The position numbers were made by a program, and so were the translations under genes. A model generated the notes under the pieces. The model was not told where the DNA came from. It did no database searches and saw nothing but the letters and a program-made list of their open reading frames with translations. From NCBI GenBank assembly GCA_029264355.1, contig JARIBW010000028.1, positions 1-64,000 of the forward strand: a stretch of DNA of 64,000 bases, in the 5' to 3' direction. Below, piece by piece: positions 56,233 to 64,000 of the stretch (within the stretch, counting starts at the first letter, position 1; each line of letters starts with the position of its first letter). Source of the stretch: Collinsella sp. Lineage in GTDB: Bacteria; Actinomycetota; Coriobacteriia; Coriobacteriales; Coriobacteriaceae.

Positions 56233-56904
56233 TCACATCATGTCGGCAGCCGCGATCAGCGGGCCGACTATCGACAACAACAATGCGGGCAAGATCAACG
56301 TGCCCGTCGGGATGAGCAGCTTGACCGGTGCGCGCTCGATTTCACGCTCCACGTGCGCCCGGTGCGCAGTGCGCATCTCACGGCCCTGACCCTCCAAGGT
56401 CTCCGCAAGCGGGGCGCCGAGCTCGAGCGCCTGGGACACCGCGGCGGCGAACGAGCAAAGCGCATGCACCCCGGTATCCCTCGCAACGCGGTCAAGGGCC
56501 TCCTCCCTCGAAGTCACCCCCACCTGCCAACAAAACAACGCCTCCTCCATCAAGTGGGCGAGTTCCCCCGACCGCCCCTCGCAATACAGACCGAGCGATG
56601 CGTCGAACGACAGACCCGCGCTCAACCCAAGCCGCACGATGTCCACCATCTCCGCCACCTCGCCCATCCCGATCGCCCGGTCCCGCGTTCGCAGGGCCTC
56701 GAGAGCAAGGGCGCGCATCTTGCCAAACGCCAATCCCCCGACGGCGCGCATCCGAGAACAGAACGAGCGAGCCTCATCGAGCATCCCGTCCGCCGATCCC
56801 AGCCATACCGCGATCCCGCATAACACGCCGACGCCGAGTACCGTGGCCACAGCGCCGGGCGCATCGGCGATCCCCATTTCCGCCAGCTCGGCCAAATCCA
56901 TCAA
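56233..56904 (-). CDS. tadC: TadC-like type II secretion F-domain protein
   Basis: 223 residues. N-terminal span (GAVATVLGVGVLCGIAVWLG), cytoplasmic T2SF region (MVDIVRLGLSAGLSFDASL, FAAAVSQALELGAPLAETL) and C-terminal span (LLIPTGTLILPALLLSIVG). Forms the inner-membrane platform of the Tad pilus with TadB. Confidence 0.88.
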   Translation of the reverse strand: MMDLAELAEMGIADAPGAVATVLGVGVLCGIAVWLGSADGMLDEARSFCSRMRAVGGLAFGKMRALALEALRTRDRAIGMGEVAEMVDIVRLGLSAGLSFDASLGLYCEGRSGELAHLMEEALFCWQVGVTSREEALDRVARDTGVHALCSFAAAVSQALELGAPLAETLEGQGREMRTAHRAHVEREIERAPVKLLIPTGTLILPALLLSIVGPLIAAADMM

Positions 56905-56928
56905 CGCACTCCCCTCACACCCGGCACC

Positions 56929-57672
56929 TCAACAAATGGACCTCATGACCGCCCTGATAATCGACCACGCGATTCCATCCAGAAGGAGGGCGACCGCTAT
57001 CGAGGCCGCGCCCGGAACCGTCGCGACCCCCTCCCTGAAATCGGATGAGGTCGCCATCAGGAACGCGACCATGGCGACGGGCATTCCCGCCACCAACCGC
57101 GCCGACATGCGCACCTGGGCCGTCCTCACGTCCAACTTGCGGCGCAGCTCCACACGCTCCCTCACCAAACGCGCCGCCTCCCCAAGAACATCCGACAGCG
57201 GCGCGCCCGTGCGGCGCGACACCTTGAGCGCGAGTGTCACAAAATCCAATCCCGGCGCATGGAGGCGCTCGACCAGCTCGTCAAGTGCCTCTGTCATCCC
57301 CGTCCCACACGCAACTTGCGCCTCGGCGCGCAAGAACTCCGTGCGAACGGGTTCCTGCGCATGAGATCCCACGTAGCGCATCGCCTGCGCGAGCGAGAGC
57401 CCCGATGCCATGGATGCGGCCAGTGCCCCAAACGCCTCGACCATCGCCCCCTCCAATTGCTCCCGCTTCTTGCGAGAACCGGGCATGGCAAGTCCGCGTT
57501 CCTCCATGCGCCTGTCGATCGAGGCCCTCGCGCCGCGCATCCACGCGGCCGCCCTGCCTCGAGCGCGCTCGAGCTCATCCCGATCGCCCCTGAGCTCCCC
57601 GTCATCGGAAAGGATCAGAAGGGAGCTCGCGGCGCCTAGCAAGCCGATGCCGATCGGCACGATTCCCTCCAT
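56929..57672 (-). CDS. tadB: TadB-like type II secretion F-domain protein
   Basis: 247 residues. AFGALAASMASGLSLAQAMR and FVTLALKVSRRTGAPLSDVL form the T2SF domain, with C-terminal spans (MVAFLMATS, SIAVALLLDGIAWSII). Overlaps tadA by 37 bases. Lies next to tadC, which is the usual partner order. Confidence 0.88.
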   Translation of the reverse strand: MEGIVPIGIGLLGAASSLLILSDDGELRGDRDELERARGRAAAWMRGARASIDRRMEERGLAMPGSRKKREQLEGAMVEAFGALAASMASGLSLAQAMRYVGSHAQEPVRTEFLRAEAQVACGTGMTEALDELVERLHAPGLDFVTLALKVSRRTGAPLSDVLGEAARLVRERVELRRKLDVRTAQVRMSARLVAGMPVAMVAFLMATSSDFREGVATVPGAASIAVALLLDGIAWSIIRAVMRSIC

Positions 57673-59003
57673 TCCAGCACCTCCCCCTCGTCGAGCAGGC
57701 CCGACCTAACCGCCTCCTCGATAAACGGGGGCTCGTCGACCAAGGCCCATTCCTCCGCGGTCGGATCGAACGACACGTACTCTGTCAAGGCCACGCCACC
57801 GCCCTCGGCGCGCGACACGCCGGTGAACGACGAGACGAACCGCCTGCCGCCCGCTTTCCTCACCGACATGACCACGCCGTCCAGGGCCATTGCGATCTGC
57901 TCCTCGATCAGCTCGCTTTGCAGGTCGATTCCGTAACGGGCGAGCAACGTGAGCCGCACGATCGCCTCCTGCGCGCTTCCCGCATGCAAGGTGGTGAGCG
58001 ACCCATCATGACCCGTGCTCATGGCCTCGAGCATGTCGATCGCCTCCCGGTTGCGCACCTCGCCCACCACGATGCGATCGGGGCGCATGCGCAGGGCATT
58101 CACCACCAGGTCGTGAATCGCCACCTCGCCCGCGCCCTCGATTGACGCCTCGCGCGCTTCAAGTCGCACGACATGCGGATGCCGGGAGAACTTGAGCTCG
58201 GCGGAATCCTCGATTGTCACGATCCGCTCCGCCTGTGATATCTCGCACGACAGCGCATTGAGCAGCGTCGTCTTACCTGAGCCCGTTCCACCGGCGACCG
58301 CCAAATCCATCCTGCATCGCACCGCATATCCCAGAAGACGCGCGTACCAATCCGGAATCGACCCCAGATCGACCAGGTGCGCCAGCGTGCTTATCCGGTC
58401 GGAAAACTTTCGGATCGTCATCGTGGGACCGTCGATGGCGATGGGCGGGATAACCGCGTTCACGCGAAACCCGTTGGGAAGTCGCGCATTGACCATCGGG
58501 CTCCGCTCATCGACTCGACGACCCAACGGCGAGATGATGCGATCGATGATGATCCTGATCTGCTCTTCGGACTCGAATATCCTGCCCAGCGGACAGAGCA
58601 CGCCCCCTCTCTCGATATACGTCCGGTCGATGCCGTTGACCATGATTTCGGTCACCGAATCGTCCTCGAGCAGCGCCTGCAGGGGCCCCAGTCCGGTCAT
58701 ATCGTCAAGCACGTCGGCGATGAGCGCGTTCCTCTCATCGAAATCCAGCCCGAGCGATACGTCGGCGTTCAGGGCGGCCTCGAGTGCGGGGCGAAGCTCC
58801 ATCCGCGCCTGCGCGGCCGACCCGGAACGCACGATGCGCGCGACCTCCATATAGCCCATGCGCTCCATAACCGCATGCTTCGCCCGCGCCCGAGCCTCGG
58901 ACAGCGCTCCGCCGACCGATCGCGCACGGGCCCCCATCGAGGCCGTGCCACGACCGATGGGGGCGTCCCCACCTCGAGTCCGCATACGCCCATATACGCT
59001 CAT
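57636..59003 (-). CDS. tadA: TadA/CpaF-family pilus assembly ATPase
   Basis: 455-residue secretion ATPase. Walker A in VAGGTGSGKTTLLNAL (238-246); MVNGIDRTYIERGG, RLPNGFRVNAVIPP, the Asp/His boxes RPDRIVVGEVRNREAIDM and TGHDGSLTTLHAGSA. Powers Flp pilus extension. Overlaps the upstream TadZ-like gene by four bases. Confidence 0.95.
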   Translation of the reverse strand: MSVYGRMRTRGGDAPIGRGTASMGARARSVGGALSEARARAKHAVMERMGYMEVARIVRSGSAAQARMELRPALEAALNADVSLGLDFDERNALIADVLDDMTGLGPLQALLEDDSVTEIMVNGIDRTYIERGGVLCPLGRIFESEEQIRIIIDRIISPLGRRVDERSPMVNARLPNGFRVNAVIPPIAIDGPTMTIRKFSDRISTLAHLVDLGSIPDWYARLLGYAVRCRMDLAVAGGTGSGKTTLLNALSCEISQAERIVTIEDSAELKFSRHPHVVRLEAREASIEGAGEVAIHDLVVNALRMRPDRIVVGEVRNREAIDMLEAMSTGHDGSLTTLHAGSAQEAIVRLTLLARYGIDLQSELIEEQIAMALDGVVMSVRKAGGRRFVSSFTGVSRAEGGGVALTEYVSFDPTAEEWALVDEPPFIEEAVRSGLLDEGEVLEWRESCRSASAC

Positions 59004-60490
59004 CGCTGTTCACCGGCCTTGCGACGCCATGGCAGCCTGAGGCGCGGACGTTGCCCGCGATCGTCAGGGGCGGGCCCCATGAGCCGGCAATCGAAAGAGC
59101 ATCCGAGCTCGGTCAATATCCGCGCCGTCAGGTCTCGCACATCCCGGGAGAACGGTCCCCCACCCGCCATCAGCGAATCCAATCGGCCGAATCCGATGAG
59201 CCCGGAGACCTCCTGACCCCCAAAGGAGATGCGAGCGCGGGACGCAAGCGATGCCCCCATCTCGAAACGCAGCGCATCTTCCTCTGCGCAGCCCGGGGAC
59301 CCCAAACGGTTGAATACGCTCGTCATGCGGGTTGCCGGGACCCCCAGGCGCGTGGCCAGGCCGACCACCCGGGTGGCCGATGCGCCGGCATTCGCACCCG
59401 CGCTGCCCACGATCAGGCAACGATCGCAAAGGGCCACGGCGGCCGCGACGGCATCGCCCCAATATGTCGAGGTGTCGATGAAAATCACGTCCGCGACCTT
59501 TCGCAGGACGGTGATGAGCCGCTCGACCGGCGCCCCATACAACTCCGCACGCTCCGGCTCGATGAGCGGTCCCCACAGGGTGAGCCCCGGTCCCACGCGC
59601 ATCGCGCATGACTCGATGTCCCCTTCAACGAGCTCGCCGTCCATGGCGTGCGCGTCGATGCCCTCGAGGCCCCTGAACGCATCGACGCCCAGGACCGATG
59701 GCAAGTCGCCGAACATCAGATCCACGTCAATCACGGCCGCCCTCAAGCCGGCACGGGCCGCACAGGCGGCCATTGCAGCCACCAGCGTCGTCTTACCCGC
59801 CCCGCCCTGGCCCGATGCGACCGCGACCACCGGCGCGCGGGGGCCCTCGCGATCGACCGCCTCCCGCTCGCGCACGCGGCGGACGACGTCTCCCAAATCG
59901 ACGATCTCCCCGGTCTGCCCCATGTCGTCGCCGGCATGGGCGACTTCGCCCCCATCCGGCTCATCCAGCGCATCCCACGTACCCGTACTCCACGGAGGAA
60001 CCTCATCGCCCCCATAACCCGCCGGTATGGGCGAGTCGCCCGATACCAGGCCATCGCGTTCGGACGCGATCGAATCACGCGTCGCGACTTTCGTTCCGAT
60101 ATCCATGTGCGCCGCTTCCGCATCTTGACCGTACGCGTCCGCGCTTTCGGTCCTCGACGCGCCCGTCGCGATGACCTCTTGTGCACCGGCGTCGAAAAGC
60201 TCGGAGACGAGTCCGGCGTCCATCCCGTCGATGTATGCGAGCACCTTGGGGTTCGCGTGCCCCGCCGATTCCCCTCGCAGCGCCCTCATGACGCGTAACA
60301 GGTCGGAAGCGTTGCCGGGGTTCGCCCCCAGCGCGATCCGCACGCCATCGCCCAATCCGCGCGCAAGCGCGACGAGCGCTTCGGCATCATCGACGCACAC
60401 GATGCGCGCATCGGGGCAACGCAGGCGGATCTCCTCGCGAATGCGCGCGGCCGCGCCGCCGCCATCCCATATCAGCCACATGGTGTCCAT
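59000..60490 (-). CDS. tadZ: TadZ/CpaE-like ATPase
   Basis: 496 residues. The first 200 residues form a receiver-like or divergent region (ARIVCVDDAEALVALARGL), then a MinD/ParA ATPase with deviant Walker A AVASGQGGAGKTTLVAAMAA, AVIDVDLMFGDLPSVLG and IFIDTSTYWGDAV. TadZ proteins place the Tad machine at a pole. Its ATG overlaps the CpaB stop codon (TGATG). Confidence 0.85.
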   Translation of the reverse strand: MDTMWLIWDGGGAAARIREEIRLRCPDARIVCVDDAEALVALARGLGDGVRIALGANPGNASDLLRVMRALRGESAGHANPKVLAYIDGMDAGLVSELFDAGAQEVIATGASRTESADAYGQDAEAAHMDIGTKVATRDSIASERDGLVSGDSPIPAGYGGDEVPPWSTGTWDALDEPDGGEVAHAGDDMGQTGEIVDLGDVVRRVREREAVDREGPRAPVVAVASGQGGAGKTTLVAAMAACAARAGLRAAVIDVDLMFGDLPSVLGVDAFRGLEGIDAHAMDGELVEGDIESCAMRVGPGLTLWGPLIEPERAELYGAPVERLITVLRKVADVIFIDTSTYWGDAVAAAVALCDRCLIVGSAGANAGASATRVVGLATRLGVPATRMTSVFNRLGSPGCAEEDALRFEMGASLASRARISFGGQEVSGLIGFGRLDSLMAGGGPFSRDVRDLTARILTELGCSFDCRLMGPAPDDRGQRPRLRLPWRRKAGEQR

Positions 60491-61170
60491 CACTCTTCGC
60501 CTCCCTCGTCGCCCGCCCTGGCAGATCCAGCCGTCTCCCGCGATACCGACGCCCCCGGCAACACCAAGGTCACCTCACCGTGAGTGGTCGCCGCCAGGAC
60601 ATCGCTCACATCCGACGCATCCACCGCAAGCGTCACCCAGCTCAAATCGCCGCCCCCGGCGGCCAGGATGCTCGTGTCCAGCACTTCGGCACGCGCCAGG
60701 CAATCTGCAACCGACGCATCCGCGACGTAGACATCGACCTCGTCCCCGCGGCCGAGCGAACCGCCCACGGCGTGTTGCGCGTCGCTTGCCACCGAAATCG
60801 CAACTGTGCCACGCGGCACCTGAACGGCTCTTTCATCTCGCAGGAAATGGGCCTCGGCGAGTGGGGTGTGGGCGGGGATGCGGGCCGTCGCGACCAACCC
60901 GGACACATCGCCCATCGACGTCAGCGCGCCCTGCGGCATGAGCGACGAAGCCCATTCGACGACCTTGACATTGCCCTCGGAGATCTCGTCACCAGGCTCG
61001 ATCTCCCTCAGGGAAACGCACGCGCGCGTCACTTCGCCTCCGTAGCGCTCGAGCGCCTGTCGAGTTGCCTGCTCGGCTTCCGCATGCGCTCCGGCGACCG
61101 CCGACCATGCGAGCAGCGCGGCGCTCAAACCAATCACCGCGCTCAGCCCAAACCTCACGGTCCGTTTCAC
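60490..61170 (-). CDS. cpaB: CpaB/RcpC-like SAF-domain protein
   Basis: 226 residues. One N-terminal span (FGLSAVIGLSAALLAWSAVA) then a SAF domain (ACVSLREIEPGDEISEGNVK, AHTPLAEAHFL) and VPRGTVAISVAS, GSLGRGDEVDVYV. SAF proteins bind peptidoglycan or the pilus channel in Tad systems. GTG 61170 is used; GAGGTGAGGGGG lies upstream. First gene of the operon. Confidence 0.8.
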   Translation of the reverse strand: MKRTVRFGLSAVIGLSAALLAWSAVAGAHAEAEQATRQALERYGGEVTRACVSLREIEPGDEISEGNVKVVEWASSLMPQGALTSMGDVSGLVATARIPAHTPLAEAHFLRDERAVQVPRGTVAISVASDAQHAVGGSLGRGDEVDVYVADASVADCLARAEVLDTSILAAGGGDLSWVTLAVDASDVSDVLAATTHGEVTLVLPGASVSRETAGSARAGDEGGEE

Positions 61171-61357
61171 CCAAACCCCCTCACCTCGGCTCGAATCGGC
61201 ACCGCACACGTGCCGTGATTCGATTGTCGGCGCGACGGGCCCGGGGACCGGGATCGACTTGGGAAAGTGCCCAGTCGTCTGCGCTTGCGGCTGTTCGCGA
61301 TCTGACCGCGCTGGGCAGAACCGGAGCAGATTTCGGTCCATTGGCGAAAAGGGGTGT

Positions 61358-61393
61358 GGAAAAGCAAACCGCCTGCACGAGGCAGGCGGTTGC
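61358..61393 (-). terminator. Terminator after rsgA
   Basis: Minus-strand AACCGCCTGC / GCAGGCGGTT stem followed by TGCTTTT, between rsgA and the Tad operon. Confidence 0.75.
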
Positions 61394-61474
61394 AACGGGC
61401 GTATGAAGTTGTGGGGAGCCGACCTCCGAGGCCCATTCGATGTCCTCCGTCACGCGAGGGCGGGGACGGCCTCC

Positions 61475-62620
61475 CTATAGATGGATGTCGGGATCGAGGC
61501 TCTGCGCGCTTACGCGCATCTCCCGGGCGAGGGCGAGGAACGCATCCAAGCGCGTCTGATCGATCTCGCCGCAATCGACGCCCTCGCGCACGGCGCAACC
61601 CGGCTCGTGAAGGTGCGTGCAGTCGTTGAACCGGCAGGCGCGGGAGGCCTCGACGATCTCGGGAAAGCTCCGCGCGAGACCGCGCTCGTGCCCCACCAGG
61701 GGCAGCGACCGAAGGCCCGGGCAATCGGCGATCACGCCGCAGGGCTCGGGAAGGGCCACCATGATGCGCGCGACCGTGGTGTGCCGTCCGGCATCATCGC
61801 GCTCACGCACGGCATTGGTATCCAATGCATCCGTGCCGAGCAGGGTGTTCAGCAACGTGGACTTGCCCGCACCGGACTCGCCCAAGATCATGCCCACGCT
61901 TCCCCGCGGTATGCATGCGCGGACCTCGTCCAGGCCCTCTCCGGTCCGCGCGGACGTCGCGATCACGTGCACGCCCGCACCGGCCAGGCGGCGCAGGGCG
62001 TCGCACGCGTCGGCGACCTCGGCAGGATCGCAACGGTCGGCCTTGGTGAGCACCACGACGGGGTCGGCCCCGCAGTCGCGCGCGAGCACGAGGGAGCGGG
62101 CCACGCGGTCGCGCATGAGCGGCAGGGTATCGCGCTCGGCCCCGAGCGGCTGCACGATGAAGATCACGTCGATATTCGCGGCGAGCACCTGACGTTCCCC
62201 ACGGTTCTTCCCGCGCCAGCGCTCAAAACTCGTCCGACGGGGCAGGACGCGCAAGATCACGCCCATGTCGTGACCGGGGGTCACACGGACCGCCACGACG
62301 TCGCCCACGCTCGGCAGCATGCCGTCCACGCCGGCGGAGGAGGCGACCTCGGCGGCGGCGCGCTTGGAGCGCTTGCCGCGTTTACCCGGCTTGCCCTTGG
62401 CGAAGTCGACCGCGTGCTCCGCCCGGAGCATCCCGCCGCATCGTGTGGCGATCATCGGAAAGCCGCGGTCCAAACGCACGACGGCACCCAGCTCGATCTC
62501 TTCGAGGGGAATGTCGAGCGCCCCCGCGAGCTCGGAGCGGGCCATTTCAAACGCAGAGACCTGCGCGTCATCGACGCGCAGGTCCCCAAAGCCCGGAATG
62601 TGATCCAAGACGTCGGACAC
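61475..62620 (-). CDS. rsgA: Ribosome small-subunit GTPase RsgA
   Basis: 381 residues. Circularly permuted GTPase: G4 VVVLTKADR, G5-like ATSARTGEGLDEV, G1 GMILGESGAGKSTLLNTLLG, G2 region GRHTTVARIMVALP, G3 VIADCPGLRSLP. Zinc site CRFNDCTHLHEPGCAV. N-terminal basic insert (KGKPGKRGKRSKRAAAEV) precedes an OB domain. Checks 30S maturation. GTG 62620 lies two bases after the ATPase stop codon. Confidence 0.93.
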   Translation of the reverse strand: MSDVLDHIPGFGDLRVDDAQVSAFEMARSELAGALDIPLEEIELGAVVRLDRGFPMIATRCGGMLRAEHAVDFAKGKPGKRGKRSKRAAAEVASSAGVDGMLPSVGDVVAVRVTPGHDMGVILRVLPRRTSFERWRGKNRGERQVLAANIDVIFIVQPLGAERDTLPLMRDRVARSLVLARDCGADPVVVLTKADRCDPAEVADACDALRRLAGAGVHVIATSARTGEGLDEVRACIPRGSVGMILGESGAGKSTLLNTLLGTDALDTNAVRERDDAGRHTTVARIMVALPEPCGVIADCPGLRSLPLVGHERGLARSFPEIVEASRACRFNDCTHLHEPGCAVREGVDCGEIDQTRLDAFLALAREMRVSAQSLDPDIHL

Positions 62621-62622
62621 GC

Positions 62623-64000
62623 TTAGTCCTGGTTCTTCTCGACGCGGCGCATGACGGCCTTGTAGATCTCCATCAGCGGGATGATCAGGAAGGCAAGGCC
62701 GAGGGCCGTGAACAGGGCGATCGGGTCGAGGGTCATGAACCCGAAGACCTCGGCGAGGAAATCGACCTCGACCGGCACGACCGTCAGGACGATGGCCAGG
62801 GCGGCGGCGCCCCACAGCCACTTGTTCTGCGTCTTCATGGAGAAGATGGAGGCGCGGCGGCTGCGCATGTTGAAGGAGTGGAAGATCTCGACCATGGACA
62901 GGGTGATGAAGGCCATGGTGACGCCCTCGGGGTCGGCGATGCCGTCGGTGAGCATGGACAGCTCGACGGCGCCGTTGTGGAAGTACATGCCGGCGAAGAA
63001 GGACGCGAGGACCAGGATGGTGATGACGGCGCCCTGGAAGGCGATGTCGACGCCCATGCCGCCGGCGAAGACGCCGTCGGAGGCCTTGCGCGGCTTGCGC
63101 TTCATGACGTCGCCCTCGGCCTCCTCCATACCGAGCGCGAGCGCGGGCAGGGAGTCGGTGATGAGGTTGATCCACAGCAGCTGGACCGGCTGGAAGATGG
63201 TGAAGCCGATCAGCGTCGCCACGAAGACCGAGAGGACCTCGGCGATGTTGGCGGACAGCAGGAACTGGATGACCTTGCGGATGTTGTCGTAGATGCGACG
63301 ACCCTCCTCCACCGCGTTGATGATGGTGGCGAAGTTGTCATCGGCGAGGACCATGTCGGCGACGTTCTTGGTGACGTCGGTGCCGGTGATGCCCATGCCC
63401 ACGCCGATGTCGGCGCGCTTGATGGACGGGGCGTCGTTCACGCCGTCGCCGGTCATGGCGACGATGTTGCCCAGGCTCTTCCAGGCGTCGACGATGCGGG
63501 CCTTGTGCTCGGGCTGGACGCGGGCGTAGACGGAGATCTCGGTCACACGGGTCTTGAAGTCCTCGTCGGAGATCTTATCGAGCTCAGCGCCGGTGATGGC
63601 CTGGGAGGCATCCTCGACGATGCCCAAGTCCTTGGCGATGGCCACGGCGGTGTCGATATGGTCGCCGGTGATCATGACCGGTCGGATGCCGGCCTCCTTG
63701 GCCTCGACGATGGCGGCGGTGACCTCGGGGCGGACCGGGTCGATCATGCCGGACAGGCCGCAGAACACGAGGTCGTGCTCGAGGGCCTCGGGAGAGAAGT
63801 CGGTCGGGGCCTCGGTGTAGGTGCGGCTGGCGAGGGCCAGGACACGCAGGGCCTGGTCGGCCATGGCCTTGTTGGCGGCGAGGATCTGCCCGCGGCGCTC
63901 ATCGGTGAGCTCCACGACGCGCCCGTCGTCGTACACATGCGTGCACAGGCCGACGACGACGTCGGGGGCACCCTTGGTGAACTGCTCGAAACCGCCTTCG
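62623..64000 (-). CDS. P-type cation ATPase, C-terminal part
   Basis: Partial gene entering from the right edge; the readable 459 residues begin inside the nucleotide-binding domain (EGGFEQFTKGAPDVVVGLC, a KGAP box). Then VMITGDHIDTAVAIAKDLGI, the hinge VAMTGDGVNDAPSIKRADIG, and about six C-terminal spans (LLWINLITDSLPALALGMEE). The pattern matches SERCA/PMR1-type calcium pumps (P2A). Phosphorylated Asp lies outside the window. Operon with rsgA. Confidence 0.92.
   Translation of the reverse strand, partial: EGGFEQFTKGAPDVVVGLCTHVYDDGRVVELTDERRGQILAANKAMADQALRVLALASRTYTEAPTDFSPEALEHDLVFCGLSGMIDPVRPEVTAAIVEAKEAGIRPVMITGDHIDTAVAIAKDLGIVEDASQAITGAELDKISDEDFKTRVTEISVYARVQPEHKARIVDAWKSLGNIVAMTGDGVNDAPSIKRADIGVGMGITGTDVTKNVADMVLADDNFATIINAVEEGRRIYDNIRKVIQFLLSANIAEVLSVFVATLIGFTIFQPVQLLWINLITDSLPALALGMEEAEGDVMKRKPRKASDGVFAGGMGVDIAFQGAVITILVLASFFAGMYFHNGAVELSMLTDGIADPEGVTMAFITLSMVEIFHSFNMRSRRASIFSMKTQNKWLWGAAALAIVLTVVPVEVDFLAEVFGFMTLDPIALFTALGLAFLIIPLMEIYKAVMRRVEKNQD

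Overview
The window looks like a piece of chromosome from a high-GC Gram-positive bacterium. The best guess is a Coriobacteriia member of the Collinsella type; this is inferred from gene content and was not tested by any search. Grounds: GC-rich codon use with mostly G or C in third positions, no outer-membrane genes, low-GC-Gram-positive-style gene order (tmk-holB-ricT; rsmI-metG-rsmA-tatD) in a high-GC genome, a split transketolase, a topoisomerase I of archaeal flavour, and an actinobacterial-style Tad pilus locus. Almost every gene lies on the minus strand. The plus-strand exceptions are a DUF559/AbiEi-like gene in an AT-richer patch, a D-Ala-D-Ala carboxypeptidase, and one small uncharacterised ORF.

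Layout, left to right: a partial secreted LamG-like protein (1-353); groS-groL (648-2702); an amidohydrolase, tRNA-Thr and purine nucleoside phosphorylase (2986-6103); a membrane-anchored SurA_N-like protein, a HEAT-repeat protein with isocitrate dehydrogenase, and a beta-hydroxyacid dehydrogenase with a His/Cys-rich tail (6237-11136); DegV, the hibernation factor HPF, a solute-binding lipoprotein and ComF (11227-15251); ricT-holB-tmk-topA (15255-21249); tatA-tatC (21761-23127); a STAS protein, a TPR protein and an aminotransferase (23252-25726); two tandem YhgE/Pip membrane proteins (26677-31449); htpG (31674-33698); the island gene (34170-35135); a split transketolase plus a transaldolase-like enzyme (35318-37957); PhoR/PhoP-like regulators and pstB (38134-41295); a VanS/VanR-like pair divergent from the carboxypeptidase (41540-45363); a housekeeping run tatD, rsmA, metG, rsmI plus a GH5-like protein and tRNA-Phe (45456-51636); a 12-gene Tad/Flp pilus operon (51785-61170); and rsgA with a partial P-type cation ATPase (61475-64000).

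How the parts fit together: the Tad operon encodes a motor ATPase, a localisation ATPase, two platform proteins, one Flp pilin, several TadE/G pseudopilins and a CpaB-like SAF protein, but no prepilin peptidase. The two two-component systems sit beside the genes they plausibly control, with direct repeats of OmpR/PhoB type in front of pstB and of the VanR-like gene. The chaperone operons groSL and htpG share an inverted-repeat element that matches neither CIRCE nor HAIR as remembered.

Points most worth a second look: the shared groSL/htpG inverted repeat, a GH5 protein lacking its acid/base glutamate, the metal-binding-like tail on a dehydrogenase, a dispersed GTACCTGTCCCC repeat family at gene 3' ends, a 22-bp-arm hairpin beside a 39-bp tandem repeat, and a candidate small RNA upstream of the solute-binding lipoprotein. 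No CRISPR array, rRNA, prophage or complete insertion sequence was seen.
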